This document shows, one piece after another, positions 8,357-17,676 of a stretch of 64,000 bases of DNA. The DNA is from Paracoccus mutanolyticus (GTDB lineage Bacteria > Pseudomonadota > Alphaproteobacteria > Rhodobacterales > Rhodobacteraceae), in assembly GCF_003285265.1 (NCBI RefSeq), contig NZ_CP030239.1:2004501-2068500 (forward strand), given 5' to 3'. The notes beneath the pieces were generated by a model. That model did not search any database, was not told the origin of the DNA, and was given only the letters and a program-made list of their open reading frames with translations. Every line of letters starts with the position of its first letter. Positions within the stretch are counted from its first letter, which is position 1. The translations under genes and the position numbers were made by a program.

Positions 8357-10473
8357 ATGGCCAATCCAGAACGCCGCCGCGGCCGCGCCGTGGCCGCCGC
8401 CAGCCTGATCGCGCTTGCCGCCGCCGGCGGCCTTTCCTATCTGGCCGCACGCGAGGCCGCCGACTTCATCGAGACGCGCTCGGCCGCCGATGTCGCGCAG
8501 GCCATGGCGGGCGGCGGGTTCGACTGGGCTCGGGTTTCGACGGATGGGCTGATCGTGCGCCTGACCGGCACCGCGCCCGACGAGGTGCAGCGGTTCCGCG
8601 CCAAGTCCCGGGCCGAGGCCGTCGTCCAGCCGGGCCGCGTCGTCGACGACATCGAGGTCGCCGCCCGCGCCGCGCTGGAGCCGCCGGATTTCGGGATCGA
8701 GCTTTTGCGCAATGACGATGGCGTGTCGGTGCTGGGGCTTCTGCCCCGCGCCCAGGACCGTGCCGCGCTGGTGGCGGGGCTGCGGCGCGCCACGGGCGGC
8801 AAGCCCGTCTCGGACCTGGTCGAGACGGCGGATTATCCCGTCCCGCCCGGCTGGGACGATGCGCTGGCCTTTGGGCTGCGGGCCACCCAGCTTGCGCCGC
8901 GCGCCAAGGTCTCGGTGGCGCCGGGCCGGGTCGTGGTGCGCGCCGTCACCGACAGCGCCGGCGCCCGGGCCGATCTGGAAGCCGCGCTGAACCGCGCCAG
9001 GCCCCAGGGTGTCGCGCTGGACCTGGACGTGACCGCGCCGCGGCCCGTCATCGCCCCCTTTACCCTGCGCTTCGTCAAGGACATGGCGGGGGCGCGCTTC
9101 GACGCCTGCGCCGCCGACAGCGAAACGGCACGGGACGCGATCCTGACGGCCGGAACCCGCGCCGGCATCGCGGGGACGCCGCGCTGCACGCTGGGCCTGG
9201 GGGCGCCAAGCCCCGACTGGGCGCAGGCCGCCGTCGCGGGCATTCGGCGGTCGATGCGCTGGGGGCGGGGGCGGTCACGCTGTCGGATGCCGATGTCGCG
9301 CTGTTCGTCCCGGCCTCGGTCCCGGCCGCCGAATTCGACAGGGCGGCGGGCCGCCTGCAGGCCGCGCTACCCGAGGGCTTCGCCCTGACCGCCGAGCATG
9401 AGAAGGCCGCCCTGCCGCAGGGCCCGGCCGAGTTCCTGGCCACGGTGAACGCCGGCACCGTGTCGCTGCGCGGCCGCGTGGCGGATGCGCGGATGCGCGA
9501 GGCGGTCGAAAGCCTGGCCCGCGCCCGCTTTGGCGACGTGGACAGCGCCCTGCGGCTGGACGACGACCTGCCGGAGGGCTGGACCTTGCGCGCCATTGCC
9601 GCGCTCGAGGCGATGGGCGGGCTCGACCGGGGGCGGGCCACCGTCTCGCCCGACCTGATCCGCATCACCGGGGTGGCGGGCAGCCAGACCGCCTCGGACA
9701 ATGCGGCGGCGCGGCTGGCCGAGCGGCTGGGCGCCGGCGCCCGCTATGAACTGGCGATCCGCTATGACCGGCGGCTGGACCCGGTGCTGGGCCTGCCGTC
9801 GGGGGTGGAATGCGTGGACGGGCTGAACGCGGCCATGCGCGAATCCGAGATCGGGTTCGAGCCCAGCCGCTCGGTCATCGCGGGCGACCCGAGCCCGACG
9901 CTGGACCGCATCGCCGCGATCATGGCCGACTGCGCCGAATACCGCATCGAACTGGGCGGCCATACCGATGCCCAGGGGTCCGAGGAGCTGAACGCCGAAC
10001 TGTCGCGGGCGCGCGCCCAGGCCGTGTTCGAGGCGATGCGCGCGCATGGCGTGGATGTGTCGAACATGACGGTGCGCGGCTATGGCGAAAGCCGCCCGGT
10101 TGCCGACAACGACACCGAGGCCGGGCGCGAGGCGAACCGCCGGATCGAGTTCACGCTGACTGCCGACGAACCCGTGGTGCGCGAACCGCCCGCTCCCGCC
10201 CGCACCGTGGCGGGCGTGACCGACGCGCCCGAGGTCGTGCGGGCCCGTGCGGAACAGGCCGCGCTGGCCGCCGCGACCGGGGCCCTGGCGCCGGTGCTGC
10301 GCCCCGACCCTGCGCCCGCACTGCCCCCCGCGATCGCCGCCGCGTCCGAGCCGGCGCTGGCGGCGGTGCAGGGGGCCATCTCGCTGCAGGTGATCGACGC
10401 GCTGACCGTCCCCGCGATCGAGGCGGCCTTCCCCGACAATGGCGAGGCGCACGGCGAAGGGGCGGCGGAATGA
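8357..10473 (+). pseudogene. OmpA family protein (one frameshift)
   Basis: An OmpA-like cell-envelope protein of about 705 residues when restored. It begins with a short basic segment and a hydrophobic helix (AVAAASLIALAAAGGLSYLAA), so it is probably anchored in the inner membrane. A long region with BON-like repeats follows, then the peptidoglycan-binding OmpA domain near residues 500-610 (IELGGHTDAQGSEELNAELS, VRGYGESRPVADN, NRRIEF). The frame breaks once near 9240; both sides are open and match the family, so a single indel error is likely. A Pro/Ala-rich tail ends the protein. Confidence 0.82.
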
Positions 10474-10495
10474 GGATCAGCGGAAAGGACCGGCC

Positions 10496-10828
10496 ATGAA
10501 CCGCAACGAATTCATCATCGCGACCGCGATCATCCTGTTCGCGGCCTTCCTGCTGGGCTGGTTCGCAAGCTGGGTGGTCCATCGCCTGGGCCGCAGCAGC
10601 AAGGCCGACCTGGGCGCGCTGGAGGGCATGGCCCGGCAGCTGCACGATGCCGAAGACGCGCGCGACCGCGCGATTGGCACGCTGGAGGCGCGCGAGGCGG
10701 ACCTGGTCGCCCGGCTGGGCGCCGTCGAGGCCGAGGCGAGTGCCGCGCAGGATGCGCTGAAGGAGGCCCGCGCCGAGATCGAGGACCTGCGCGCCTATAT
10801 CGAGCGCAAGCTGGGCCCCCGGTCCTGA
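10496..10828 (+). CDS. Small membrane-anchored coiled-coil protein, function unknown
   Basis: A 110-residue protein with one N-terminal membrane helix (FIIATAIILFAAFLLGWFASW) and a charged, heptad-like C-terminal half rich in Glu, Ala and Arg that should form a coiled coil. GGAAAGGACCGGCC precedes the ATG at 10496. It follows the OmpA-like gene by 22 bases in the same direction, so the two are probably cotranscribed and may act together in the envelope. No known family is recognised. Confidence 0.75.
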   Translation: MNRNEFIIATAIILFAAFLLGWFASWVVHRLGRSSKADLGALEGMARQLHDAEDARDRAIGTLEAREADLVARLGAVEAEASAAQDALKEARAEIEDLRAYIERKLGPRS

Positions 10829-10840
10829 CCGGCAGGAAAC

Positions 10841-10867
10841 GGGCCGCCGGCCTTGCGGCGGCGGCCC
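10841..10867. terminator. Candidate hairpin between convergent genes
   Basis: A 9-bp GC stem (GGGCCGCCG with CGGCGGCCC) and 9-base loop lie between the stops of the small membrane protein and the convergent aminotransferase. There is no T-run, so termination strength is uncertain. Confidence 0.45.
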
Positions 10868-10880
10868 GCACCGCAGGGCG

Positions 10881-12065
10881 TCAGACGCCCGCTTCGATGA
10901 TGGCGCGGGCGAGGACCGGGATGGTGGACTCGTTCAGTCCGGCGATGTTCAGCCGCGAATCGCCCACCATGTAGATGCCGAAGTCCTCTTTCATCCGGGC
11001 GACCTGCTCGGGCGTGGCGCCCAGGCGCGAGAACATGCCGCGGTGTTCGGCGATGAAGCCGAAGCGATCCGAGCCCGACAGGTCGCGCAGTTCGCGGGCC
11101 AGCTGCTCGCGCAGCTTCAGCATGCCGCCCCGCACTTCCTCAAGCTCTGCCATCCAGTCGGCGCGCAGATCGGCGTCGGTCAGGATGGTCGAGACGATCT
11201 TGGCGCCGTGGAAGGGCGGGAAGGAATAGGTCTGGCGGTTCAGGAAGGCCATCGCGCCCTGCGCCAGGTCCTTGGTCGCCTTGTCGGTGCACAGCGCCAG
11301 AAGGCAGCCGGTGCGTTCGCGATAGATGCCGAAGTTCTTGCTGCACGATGCCGCGATCAGCACCTCGGGGATGCGGGATGCGATCAGCCGGGTGCCGGCC
11401 GCGTCCTCTTCCAGCCCGTCGCCGAAGCCCTGATAGGCCAGGTCGATCAGGGGCGTCGCGCCGGTCTTTTCCAGGATCGCGGCGACCTCGGCCCATTGCT
11501 CCAGCGTCAGGTTGGCGCCGGTCGGGTTGTGGCAGCAGCCGTGCAGCAGCACCACGTCGCCCTTTTTCGCATCCGAGATGTCGGCCTTCATCGCCTCGAA
11601 ATCGACGCCGCGGGTGTCGGTGTCGAAATAGCGGTAGCTGACCTGCGGCAGGCCCATGAAGTTCATGATCGAGATGTGGTTCGGCCAGGTCGGATCGCTG
11701 ACGAAGACCCGCAGGTCCGGGTTCGCCATCCGCGCCAGTTCCAGCGCCTGCCGGATCGCGCCGGTGCCGCCGACGGTCGCCAGCGCGGCGGTGGTCTCGG
11801 CCTTGTAGCCGTCGCCCAGAATCAGTTCGGCCATGGCCTTCTGGAACTCGGGCTCGCCGGCGAGGCCGGCATAGGTCTTGGTCGTTTCGGTTTCCAGCAT
11901 GCGGCTCTCGGCGGCGCGGACGGCGCGCATGATGGGGGTGTGGCCGGTCGCATCCTTGTAGACGCCCACGCCCAGGTCGATCTTGCCCTGGCGGGGATCG
12001 GCCTTGAACTCGCCCATCAGGGCCAGGATCTTGTCGGGGGCCTGCGGTTTCAGATTGCCCAGCAT
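10881..12065 (-). CDS. Aromatic/aspartate amino acid aminotransferase (class I)
   Basis: A 394-residue PLP-dependent aminotransferase of the AspC/TyrB type that exchanges amino groups between aspartate or aromatic amino acids and 2-oxoglutarate. The opening MLGNLKPQAPDKILALMGEF, the GVGVYKDATGHTPIM block, and the PLP-Lys motif SCSKNFGIYRERTG near residue 245 are typical. The C-terminal SRLNIAGLN includes the substrate-carboxylate-binding Arg. It starts one base after the sulfurtransferase stop, with GGAGA in the upstream coding end, so the pair forms one operon. Which amino acid is preferred cannot be decided. Confidence 0.9.
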   Translation of the reverse strand: MLGNLKPQAPDKILALMGEFKADPRQGKIDLGVGVYKDATGHTPIMRAVRAAESRMLETETTKTYAGLAGEPEFQKAMAELILGDGYKAETTAALATVGGTGAIRQALELARMANPDLRVFVSDPTWPNHISIMNFMGLPQVSYRYFDTDTRGVDFEAMKADISDAKKGDVVLLHGCCHNPTGANLTLEQWAEVAAILEKTGATPLIDLAYQGFGDGLEEDAAGTRLIASRIPEVLIAASCSKNFGIYRERTGCLLALCTDKATKDLAQGAMAFLNRQTYSFPPFHGAKIVSTILTDADLRADWMAELEEVRGGMLKLREQLARELRDLSGSDRFGFIAEHRGMFSRLGATPEQVARMKEDFGIYMVGDSRLNIAGLNESTIPVLARAIIEAGV

Positions 12066-12925
12066 TCACGCATCTCCGGTTGCGATTTTAAGGTCCGGGA
12101 AGCTGCCCCATTCGGCCCAGCTTCCGTCGTAAAGCGAATGGTCCCGGTGCCCGATCCGGTCGAGCGCCAGGAACAGGATGGCCGCGGTCACGCCCGATCC
12201 GCAGGTGGTGATGACCGGCCGCGTCAGGTCGACCCCGGCGGCGGTGAATTCGGCGCGCAGCGCGTCGGGGTCCTTCATCGTGCCGTCGTCGCGAAACAGC
12301 CGGCCGAAGGGCAGGTTGCGCGCGCCCGGGATATGGCCCGACGCAGGCCGGCGCGCGGCTCGGGCGCCTCGCCGCGAAAGCGCGCCTCGCCCCGCGCATC
12401 GACGATCTCGTGGCTGCCAAGCTTGCTGGCGGCGGCGACCTGGGTCACGTCGCGCACCAGCCCCGCCTGGCGCTGCACGGTGATGTGGCGGTCGCGCAGG
12501 ACGGGGGGCATGTCCTCGGTCTCGCGGCCCTCGGCCAGCCATTTGGCAAGCCCGCCGTCCAGCACCGCGACATCCTGCTTGCCCATCAGGCGGAAGGTCC
12601 ACCAGACCCGCGCCGCCGAATGCACCGGCGAATTGTCATAGACCACGACCTGATGGCCGTCGCCGATGCCCATGGCGCGCATCCGGCTGACGAACATCTC
12701 GGGCTGGGGGGCCATGTGCGGCAGGCCGCTGCGGCCGTCGGCGATGGCGTCCAGGTCAAAGAACCGCGCGCCGGGGATATGGGCGGCCTCGTATTCCGCG
12801 CGGGCGTCGCGGCCGGGTTCCAGGAACCATGTCGCGTCGATCACCCGCAGGTCGGGATCGTTCAGATGCGCCGCCAGCCATGCGGTCGAGACCAGCGTCC
12901 TGGGATCGTCTGAATCGGTGGTCAT
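12066..12925 (-). pseudogene. sseA: 3-mercaptopyruvate sulfurtransferase SseA (frameshifted)
   Basis: A two-domain rhodanese of about 285 residues that moves sulfur from 3-mercaptopyruvate to acceptors. The first, inactive domain runs from LVSTAWLAAHLNDPDLRVID. The catalytic loop in the second domain is TCGSGVTAA; the CGSGVT form is typical of mercaptopyruvate rather than thiosulfate sulfurtransferases. The frame breaks once near 12350, between EARFRGEAPEPRAG and SGHIPGARNLPFGRL. A single indel error is the likely cause. The start at 12925 follows GGAGGG. It is cotranscribed with the aminotransferase downstream, a sensible pairing since transamination of cysteine yields mercaptopyruvate. Confidence 0.85.
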
Positions 12926-13000
12926 GGCCCCTCCCTCCGGTAGACGCGAAAGCGCCCCCCATGTAACCGGCGGGGCAGGCCCCTGCAATGGTCGGAAGGT

Positions 13001-13471
13001 CTAGCCCTGCTTCAGAAGCCGCTGTTTCTGGCGGTTCCAGTCGCGCTTGGCGTCGGTTTCGCGCTTGTCGTGGTTTTTCTTGCCCTTGGCGACGCCGATC
13101 TTCAGCTTCACCATGCCACGGTCGTTGAAATACATGACCAGCGGCACCAGCGTCATCCCCTCGCGCCCGATGGCCTGCCACAGCCGCGCCAGTTCCTTGC
13201 GCGACACCAGCAGCTTGCGCCGCCGCCGTTCTTCGTGGCCAAAGACGCCGGCCTGCTTGTAGGCGGCGATATAGGCGTTGATCAGCCACAGCTCGCCCCC
13301 CTCGACCGAGGCATAGCTTTCGGCGATGTTCGACTGGCCCGTGCGCAGGGATTTCACCTCGGAGCCGGTCAGGACGATGCCGACCTCGAGGTCGCTTTCG
13401 ATGAAGTAATCGAACCGCGCCCGGCGGTTTTCGGCGATGATCTTGTAATTGGGATCGGATTTCGTGGCCAT
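13001..13471 (-). CDS. smpB: SsrA-binding protein SmpB
   Basis: A 156-residue partner of tmRNA in trans-translation, which rescues stalled ribosomes. Typical blocks are [42 protein letters not shown], and the basic C-terminal tail [17 protein letters not shown], which enters the mRNA channel. Full length and intact. It follows the LMW phosphatase gene by 39 bases on the same strand. The identification is firm. Confidence 0.96.
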   Translation of the reverse strand: MATKSDPNYKIIAENRRARFDYFIESDLEVGIVLTGSEVKSLRTGQSNIAESYASVEGGELWLINAYIAAYKQAGVFGHEERRRRKLLVSRKELARLWQAIGREGMTLVPLVMYFNDRGMVKLKIGVAKGKKNHDKRETDAKRDWNRQKQRLLKQG

Positions 13472-13510
13472 GATCGGGCAGAGATAGGGGGCGGGCCCCG
13501 CAAAGTAAAG

Positions 13511-13993
13511 TCAGCGCCCCCCGGCCATTTCCCCGGCCAGCCGTTCCAGCAGCGCCTCGACCCCCAGGGTCACGTCCTGCCAGGTCGCGTCGAACCCGGC
13601 CGCATCGCCGAAATAGGGGTCGGCGACGGGCTGGCCTTCGCGGCCGGGGACATGGTCCATCAGCAGGGACAGCCGGGCCCGCGCATCGGAAGGGGCCACG
13701 GCCCGCAGCCCGGCCAGGTTTTCATTGTCCATCGCGACGATGTGGTCGAAGCTGCGGAAGTCGTCGGGCCTGACCTGGCGCGCGCGCAGGCGCGAAATGT
13801 TGATGCCGTGGCGCGCCGCCACCGCTTGGGCGCGCCGGTCGGGTTCGGACCCGACATGCCAGTCGCCGGTCCCGGCCGAATCGATTCGCACCTCGATCCC
13901 GCGAAGCTCGGCGGCTTCGCGCATGACCCCTTCGGCAAGCGGAGAGCGGCAGATATTGCCCAGACAGACGAAGAGCACCGACGGACGGTCCAT
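13511..13993 (-). CDS. Low molecular weight protein-tyrosine-phosphatase
   Basis: A 160-residue LMW-PTP. The N-terminal P-loop VCLGNICRSP (CX5R) carries the nucleophilic Cys and the phosphate-binding Arg. The general-acid Asp lies in ADPYFGD near residue 125. Members dephosphorylate phosphotyrosine or related substrates in the cytoplasm; the target here is unknown. It lies upstream of smpB on the same strand. The gap of 328 bp before the next gene contains the MFS operator. Confidence 0.92.
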   Translation of the reverse strand: MDRPSVLFVCLGNICRSPLAEGVMREAAELRGIEVRIDSAGTGDWHVGSEPDRRAQAVAARHGINISRLRARQVRPDDFRSFDHIVAMDNENLAGLRAVAPSDARARLSLLMDHVPGREGQPVADPYFGDAAGFDATWQDVTLGVEALLERLAGEMAGGR

Positions 13994-14198
13994 GATTAAC
14001 CTCTTACCACGGGCAAGACCTGCCCCAACCGGCGCAAGCTAGCCCAGACCGCCCCCAAGGCAAAGAGAGGGCGACGTTCGACGCGGCGGCCGTTCCGGCC
14101 CCGAAGGCGGACTGCCGCCGACCGCGCGATCAGGCGTCTGGCGCCGGCGCGGCAAGCGGCTGTGCGCCATGCCTCGGGCCTGGGTTTGGCGCATGAAA

Positions 14199-14244
14199 AT
14201 TAACATCATGTTACGATCTCGTGAAACATGATATTTGACGTAAG
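14199..14244 (+). promoter_or_regulatory. LysR-type operator and promoter of the MFS shikimate transporter
   Basis: A perfect 13-bp dyad TAACATCATGTTA (14201-14213) of the LysR T-N11-A type sits inside the block TTAACATCATGTTACGATC. After 11 variable bases comes GATATTTGACG, whose TTGACG (14235-14240) can be a -35 box. With a 17-bp spacer and a start near 14270, the dyad centre would lie near -63, the classical LysR recognition site. The same 46-bp layout recurs at 16719. The rest of the 13994-14321 gap shows nothing else recognisable. Confidence 0.7.
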
Positions 14245-14321
14245 GGCCTGTTTGACGGATTTCTGACGCCAGTGATCCGGCGCGCGGGGGACCAGGCGGC
14301 GCCACATCAGGGAGGTTTCAC

Positions 14322-15710
14322 ATGAGCGCTTCGTCGATGGGCGAAACCAGGGACACAAGCCAGTCCAGCAAGGCCGCGGCCAGCGGCTGGATCGGATCGG
14401 CCCTGGAATATTACGACTTCTTCATCTACGCGACGGCCGCTTCGCTGGTCTTCCCGCAGATCTTCTTTCCGTCCGAAAACCCGCGCGTGGCGATCATCGC
14501 CTCGCTGGCCACCTATGGCGTGGGCTATGTCGCCCGCCCCATCGGCGCCTTCGTGCTGGGCCACTGGGGCGACACCCATGGCCGCAAGAACGTGCTGATC
14601 CTGTGCATGTTCCTGATGGGCATCTCGACCCTGCTGGTCGGCCTGCTGCCGACCTATCAGCAGGTGGGCATCCTGGCGCCGATCCTGCTGGTGATCCTGC
14701 GCCTGGTGCAGGGCTTTGCCGTCGCGGGCGAGATCTCGGGCGCAAGCTCGATGGTGCTGGAACACGCGCCCTTCGGCCGGCGGGGCTTTTTCGCCAGCTT
14801 CACGCTGCAGGGCGTGCAGGCCGGCCAGATCCTGGCCGCCGCCGTCTTCCTGCCGCTGGCCCATTTCATGCCCGACGACGCCTTCAACAGCTGGGGCTGG
14901 CGCATCCCGTTCCTGCTGAGCTTCGTCGTCATCATCGCCGGCTGGATCATCCGCCGCGAGGTCCAGGAGACGCCTGCCTTCCAGAAGGAAGAGGCAAGCC
15001 ACACCAAGCCGAAATCCCCGGTGATCGAGGCGATCCAGACCGGCTGGCCCGACATGATCCGGGTGATCTGCATGGCGCTGATGAACACGATCCCGGTCGT
15101 CGCCACCGTCTTCGGCGCGGCCTATGCGGTGCAGGCGGCCTATGGCGTCGGCTTCCACAAGGACGTCTACCTGTGGATCCCGGTCATGGGCAACATCCTG
15201 GCCTGCCTGGTGATCCCGCTGGTCGGCAACCTGTCGGACAAGATCGGCCGCCGCCCGCCCATCATCGTCGGCGCGCTGGGCTCGGGCCTGCTGGCCTTCG
15301 GCTATCTCTATGCCATCTCGATCCATTCGGTGCCGCTGGCGATCCTGATGTCGCTGCTGATGTGGGGCGTCGTCTATCAGGGCTACAACGCGGTCTTCCC
15401 CAGCTTCTATCCCGAACTGTTCCCGACCCGGACCCGGGTGTCGTCGATGGCGATCTCGCAGAACATCGGCACCACGATCACGGCCCTGCTGCCGGCGCTG
15501 TTCGCGACCGTGGCGCCGCCCGGTTCGACCAACGTGTGGCTGGTGGTGGGCTCGATCGCCTTCGCCATCACCTGCATCGCGGCCGCCGCGGCCTTTTCGG
15601 CCCGGGAAACCTATCGGGTGCGGATGGAGGACCTGGGCAAGCCGAACGCGGTTCCCGTCCCCAAGGCGGAATACGACCGCCTGCGCGCCGAGGCCCTGGC
15701 CAACCGCTAA
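14322..15710 (+). CDS. shiA: MFS transporter, metabolite:H+ symporter family (ShiA-like)
   Basis: A 462-residue inner-membrane transporter of the metabolite:H+ symporter group, which includes the shikimate permease ShiA. The opening SGWIGSALEYYDFFIYATAA, the loop motif HWGDTHGRKNVL, and RLVQGFAVAGEISGASSMVLEH are diagnostic. Twelve hydrophobic helices can be traced. GGGAGG precedes the ATG. The neighbouring shikimate dehydrogenase gene and the shared operators support shikimate or quinate as substrate. That assignment is inferred from context; betaine or citrate carriers share the fold. Confidence 0.85.
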   Translation: MSASSMGETRDTSQSSKAAASGWIGSALEYYDFFIYATAASLVFPQIFFPSENPRVAIIASLATYGVGYVARPIGAFVLGHWGDTHGRKNVLILCMFLMGISTLLVGLLPTYQQVGILAPILLVILRLVQGFAVAGEISGASSMVLEHAPFGRRGFFASFTLQGVQAGQILAAAVFLPLAHFMPDDAFNSWGWRIPFLLSFVVIIAGWIIRREVQETPAFQKEEASHTKPKSPVIEAIQTGWPDMIRVICMALMNTIPVVATVFGAAYAVQAAYGVGFHKDVYLWIPVMGNILACLVIPLVGNLSDKIGRRPPIIVGALGSGLLAFGYLYAISIHSVPLAILMSLLMWGVVYQGYNAVFPSFYPELFPTRTRVSSMAISQNIGTTITALLPALFATVAPPGSTNVWLVVGSIAFAITCIAAAAAFSARETYRVRMEDLGKPNAVPVPKAEYDRLRAEALANR

Positions 15711-15735
15711 GGGCGCGGCCACCTACAAGACCAGG

Positions 15736-15762
15736 AAGGCCCCGGGATGCCGGGGCCTTTTC
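15736..15762 (+). terminator. Rho-independent terminator of the MFS gene
   Basis: A perfect 10-bp stem (AAGGCCCCGG with CCGGGGCCTT), a 4-base loop and a trailing TTTT lie 26 bases after the MFS stop. It directly abuts the stop of the convergent LysR gene. Confidence 0.85.
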
Positions 15763-16694
15763 CTATTCCGCCGCGGGGCTGTCGCTCCAGCTTTCGCGCG
15801 CCACGGCGGCGGCCATCTCGCGGCGAAAGCGGTCGATGGCCAGTTCGGCATAGCTCGACAGCGGCCGGCCCTTGCGCGTCACCGCATAGGCGGTGATGCC
15901 GGCGCGCTCGGCCAAGGGGCGGCGCACGATGCCGGGCATATAGACCTCGGCCACGGAAAACTCGTCGATCAGCGACACGCCCAGGCCGTGGCGCACCAGG
16001 CTGACCAGGGTCTGGGCAAAGCGGCCGCGCATGGCGTATCGCGGCGCGATCCCCGCCTCGACGAAGGGGCGGGCGATGATCGCGCCGTAAGGGTCCTCGG
16101 GGTCGATGCCGATGAAATCCTCCTCGGCCAGATCCCGGACCGAGATCTCGGACCGCTCGGCCAGAGGGTGGCCTTCGGGCACGATGACGACCAGCCGTCC
16201 CGTCGCCAGGGGCTCGCTGCTGAGCGCGGGGTTGGCGACCGCCGAACTCATGATGACGAACTCGCCCCGGTCCAGCAGCAGGTAGTCGACGGTTTCCTCG
16301 ATCTTGAGGATGTTGAGGTCGATATAAAGGTCGGGAAACCGCGCCCGCACGCCCCGGATCGCCCGCGCGGCGATGAACTGCGCGATCGAGGGCGCCGAGG
16401 CGAAGCTCGGCCGCACGTCCTGGCTCCTGGCGCAGCGACCGCACCGCGCCTTCGATTGTCCATCTGGCGATGCACCTGGTGGATCATCTCGAAGATCGAC
16501 GCCGCCTCGGCCGCCGGCACGAACAGCCCGCCCCTGCGGTCGAACAGGCGGATGCCCAGCGATTCCTCGGAATATTTCACCAGCCGCGACACGCCGGGGG
16601 CCGAGACGTTCAACAGTTCCGCCGCCCCCTGGATGGTGCCCGCCATCATGACGGCGCGGATCACCTCGACCTGGCGGATGGTCAGCTGGCTCAT
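15763..16694 (-). pseudogene. LysR family transcriptional regulator (one frameshift)
   Basis: A LysR regulator of about 305 residues once repaired. The N-terminal winged helix-turn-helix is intact (LTIRQVEVIRAVMMAGTIQGAAELLNVS in segments, then APGVSRLVKYSEESLGIRLF). The effector-binding domain follows (FVIMSSAVANPALSSEPLAT, VVIVPEGHPLAER). The frame shifts once near 16440-16460, just after HQVHRQMDN. It lies between the MFS gene and the divergent shikimate dehydrogenase, with palindromic LysR boxes before both targets. It is therefore the obvious regulator of this cluster and of itself. One indel, probably a sequencing error. Confidence 0.85.
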
Positions 16695-16718
16695 GATTCC
16701 CTCCCCTGCCGTGGCAGG

Positions 16719-16764
16719 TTAACATGATGTTACGATCAGACGAATTTGGATATTTGACGGCAGG
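16719..16764 (+). promoter_or_regulatory. LysR-type operator and promoter between lysR and the shikimate dehydrogenase gene
   Basis: The perfect 13-bp dyad TAACATGATGTTA (16720-16732) lies in TTAACATGATGTTACGATC, followed after 11 bases by GATATTTGACG with a TTGACG -35 candidate at 16754-16759. The layout and spacing match the copy at 14199. The dyad centre is 32 bp before the lysR start, so it could also mediate autorepression. Confidence 0.72.
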
Positions 16765-16837
16765 AAGCCGGCCTGCGATCCATGGGCCGAAGTCGCGCGG
16801 CAGGGGGCTCGCGCACCAAGCCTCAGGAGGGCACGGC

Positions 16838-17668
16838 ATGATCCGCGGAACCACGAAACTGATCGCGCATCTGGGTTATCCCACGACGACCTTCAAGGCG
16901 CCGATGATCTATAACCCTTGGTTCGCGCATCGCGGCATCGACGCCGTGGTGGTGCCGATGGGCGTCCGCCCCGAGGATTACGCCGCCTTCCTGCCGCTGG
17001 TGTTCCGGCTGTCGAACATCCACGGCGCGCAGGGCACCATGCCGCCAGGTGGCGACCTGGCCCTGGCCGACCGGGTGTCGGTCACGGCGCGGATCGCGGG
17101 TTCGGCCAATGCGCTGCGGCTGGGCGACGATGGCTAGCTCGAGGCCGACATGTTCGACGGCGAAGGCTTTGTCGGCGGCGTGCTGGGCAAGGGCCAGCAG
17201 ATCGCGGGCGCCTCGGTCCTGGTGGTCGGCGCGGGCGGCGTGGGGTCTGCCATCGCGGCCTCGCTGGCCAAGGCCGGGGCGGCCCGGCTGGCGCTTTACG
17301 ACCCGAATGCCGCCGGTGCCGAGGCGCTGGCCGGGCGGCTGAGCGCCGCCTATCCCGAGCTGACGGTCCAGACCGGATCGAAGGACCCGGCCGGGTTCGA
17401 CATCGTGGTCAACGCCTCGCCCCTGGGAATGAACGCGGACGACCCGCTGCCAATGGACGTGGACCGCATCGACCCCGCGACCTTCGTGGGCGAAGTGGTG
17501 ATGAAATCCGAGATGACGCCCTTTCTGGCCGCCGCCGCCGCCAAGGGCTGCCGCTATCAGGTCGGGACCGACATGCTGTTCGAACAGATCCCGGCCTATC
17601 TGGACTTCTTCGGCTTCGGCAAGCCGCCGGTCCAGGAACTGCGCGACCACGCGACGATCCGCTACTGA
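16838..17668 (+). pseudogene. Shikimate dehydrogenase family protein (AroE-like), internal stop
   Basis: A 276-codon gene for an AroE/YdiB-like NAD(P)-dependent shikimate or quinate dehydrogenase. Visible: the nucleotide-binding VLVVGAGGVGSAIAASLAKAG, VVNASPLGMN, and TDMLFEQIPAYLDFFG. Two defects: an in-frame TAG at 17135-17137 just before LEADMFDGEGF, and loss of the catalytic-Lys motif, since the family's MPHK is replaced by MPPGGD. That change fits three missing A bases. Position inside a shikimate transport cluster supports the role in shikimate catabolism. AGGAGG precedes the ATG. It is either a decaying gene or an error-rich stretch. Confidence 0.82.
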
Positions 17669-17676
17669 TCGCGGCG

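Noticed and set aside
17135..17137. In-frame TAG in the shikimate dehydrogenase as a recoded (pyrrolysine-type) codon
   Set aside because: No recoding machinery or conserved context is visible, and the nearby catalytic-motif damage fits error or decay better.
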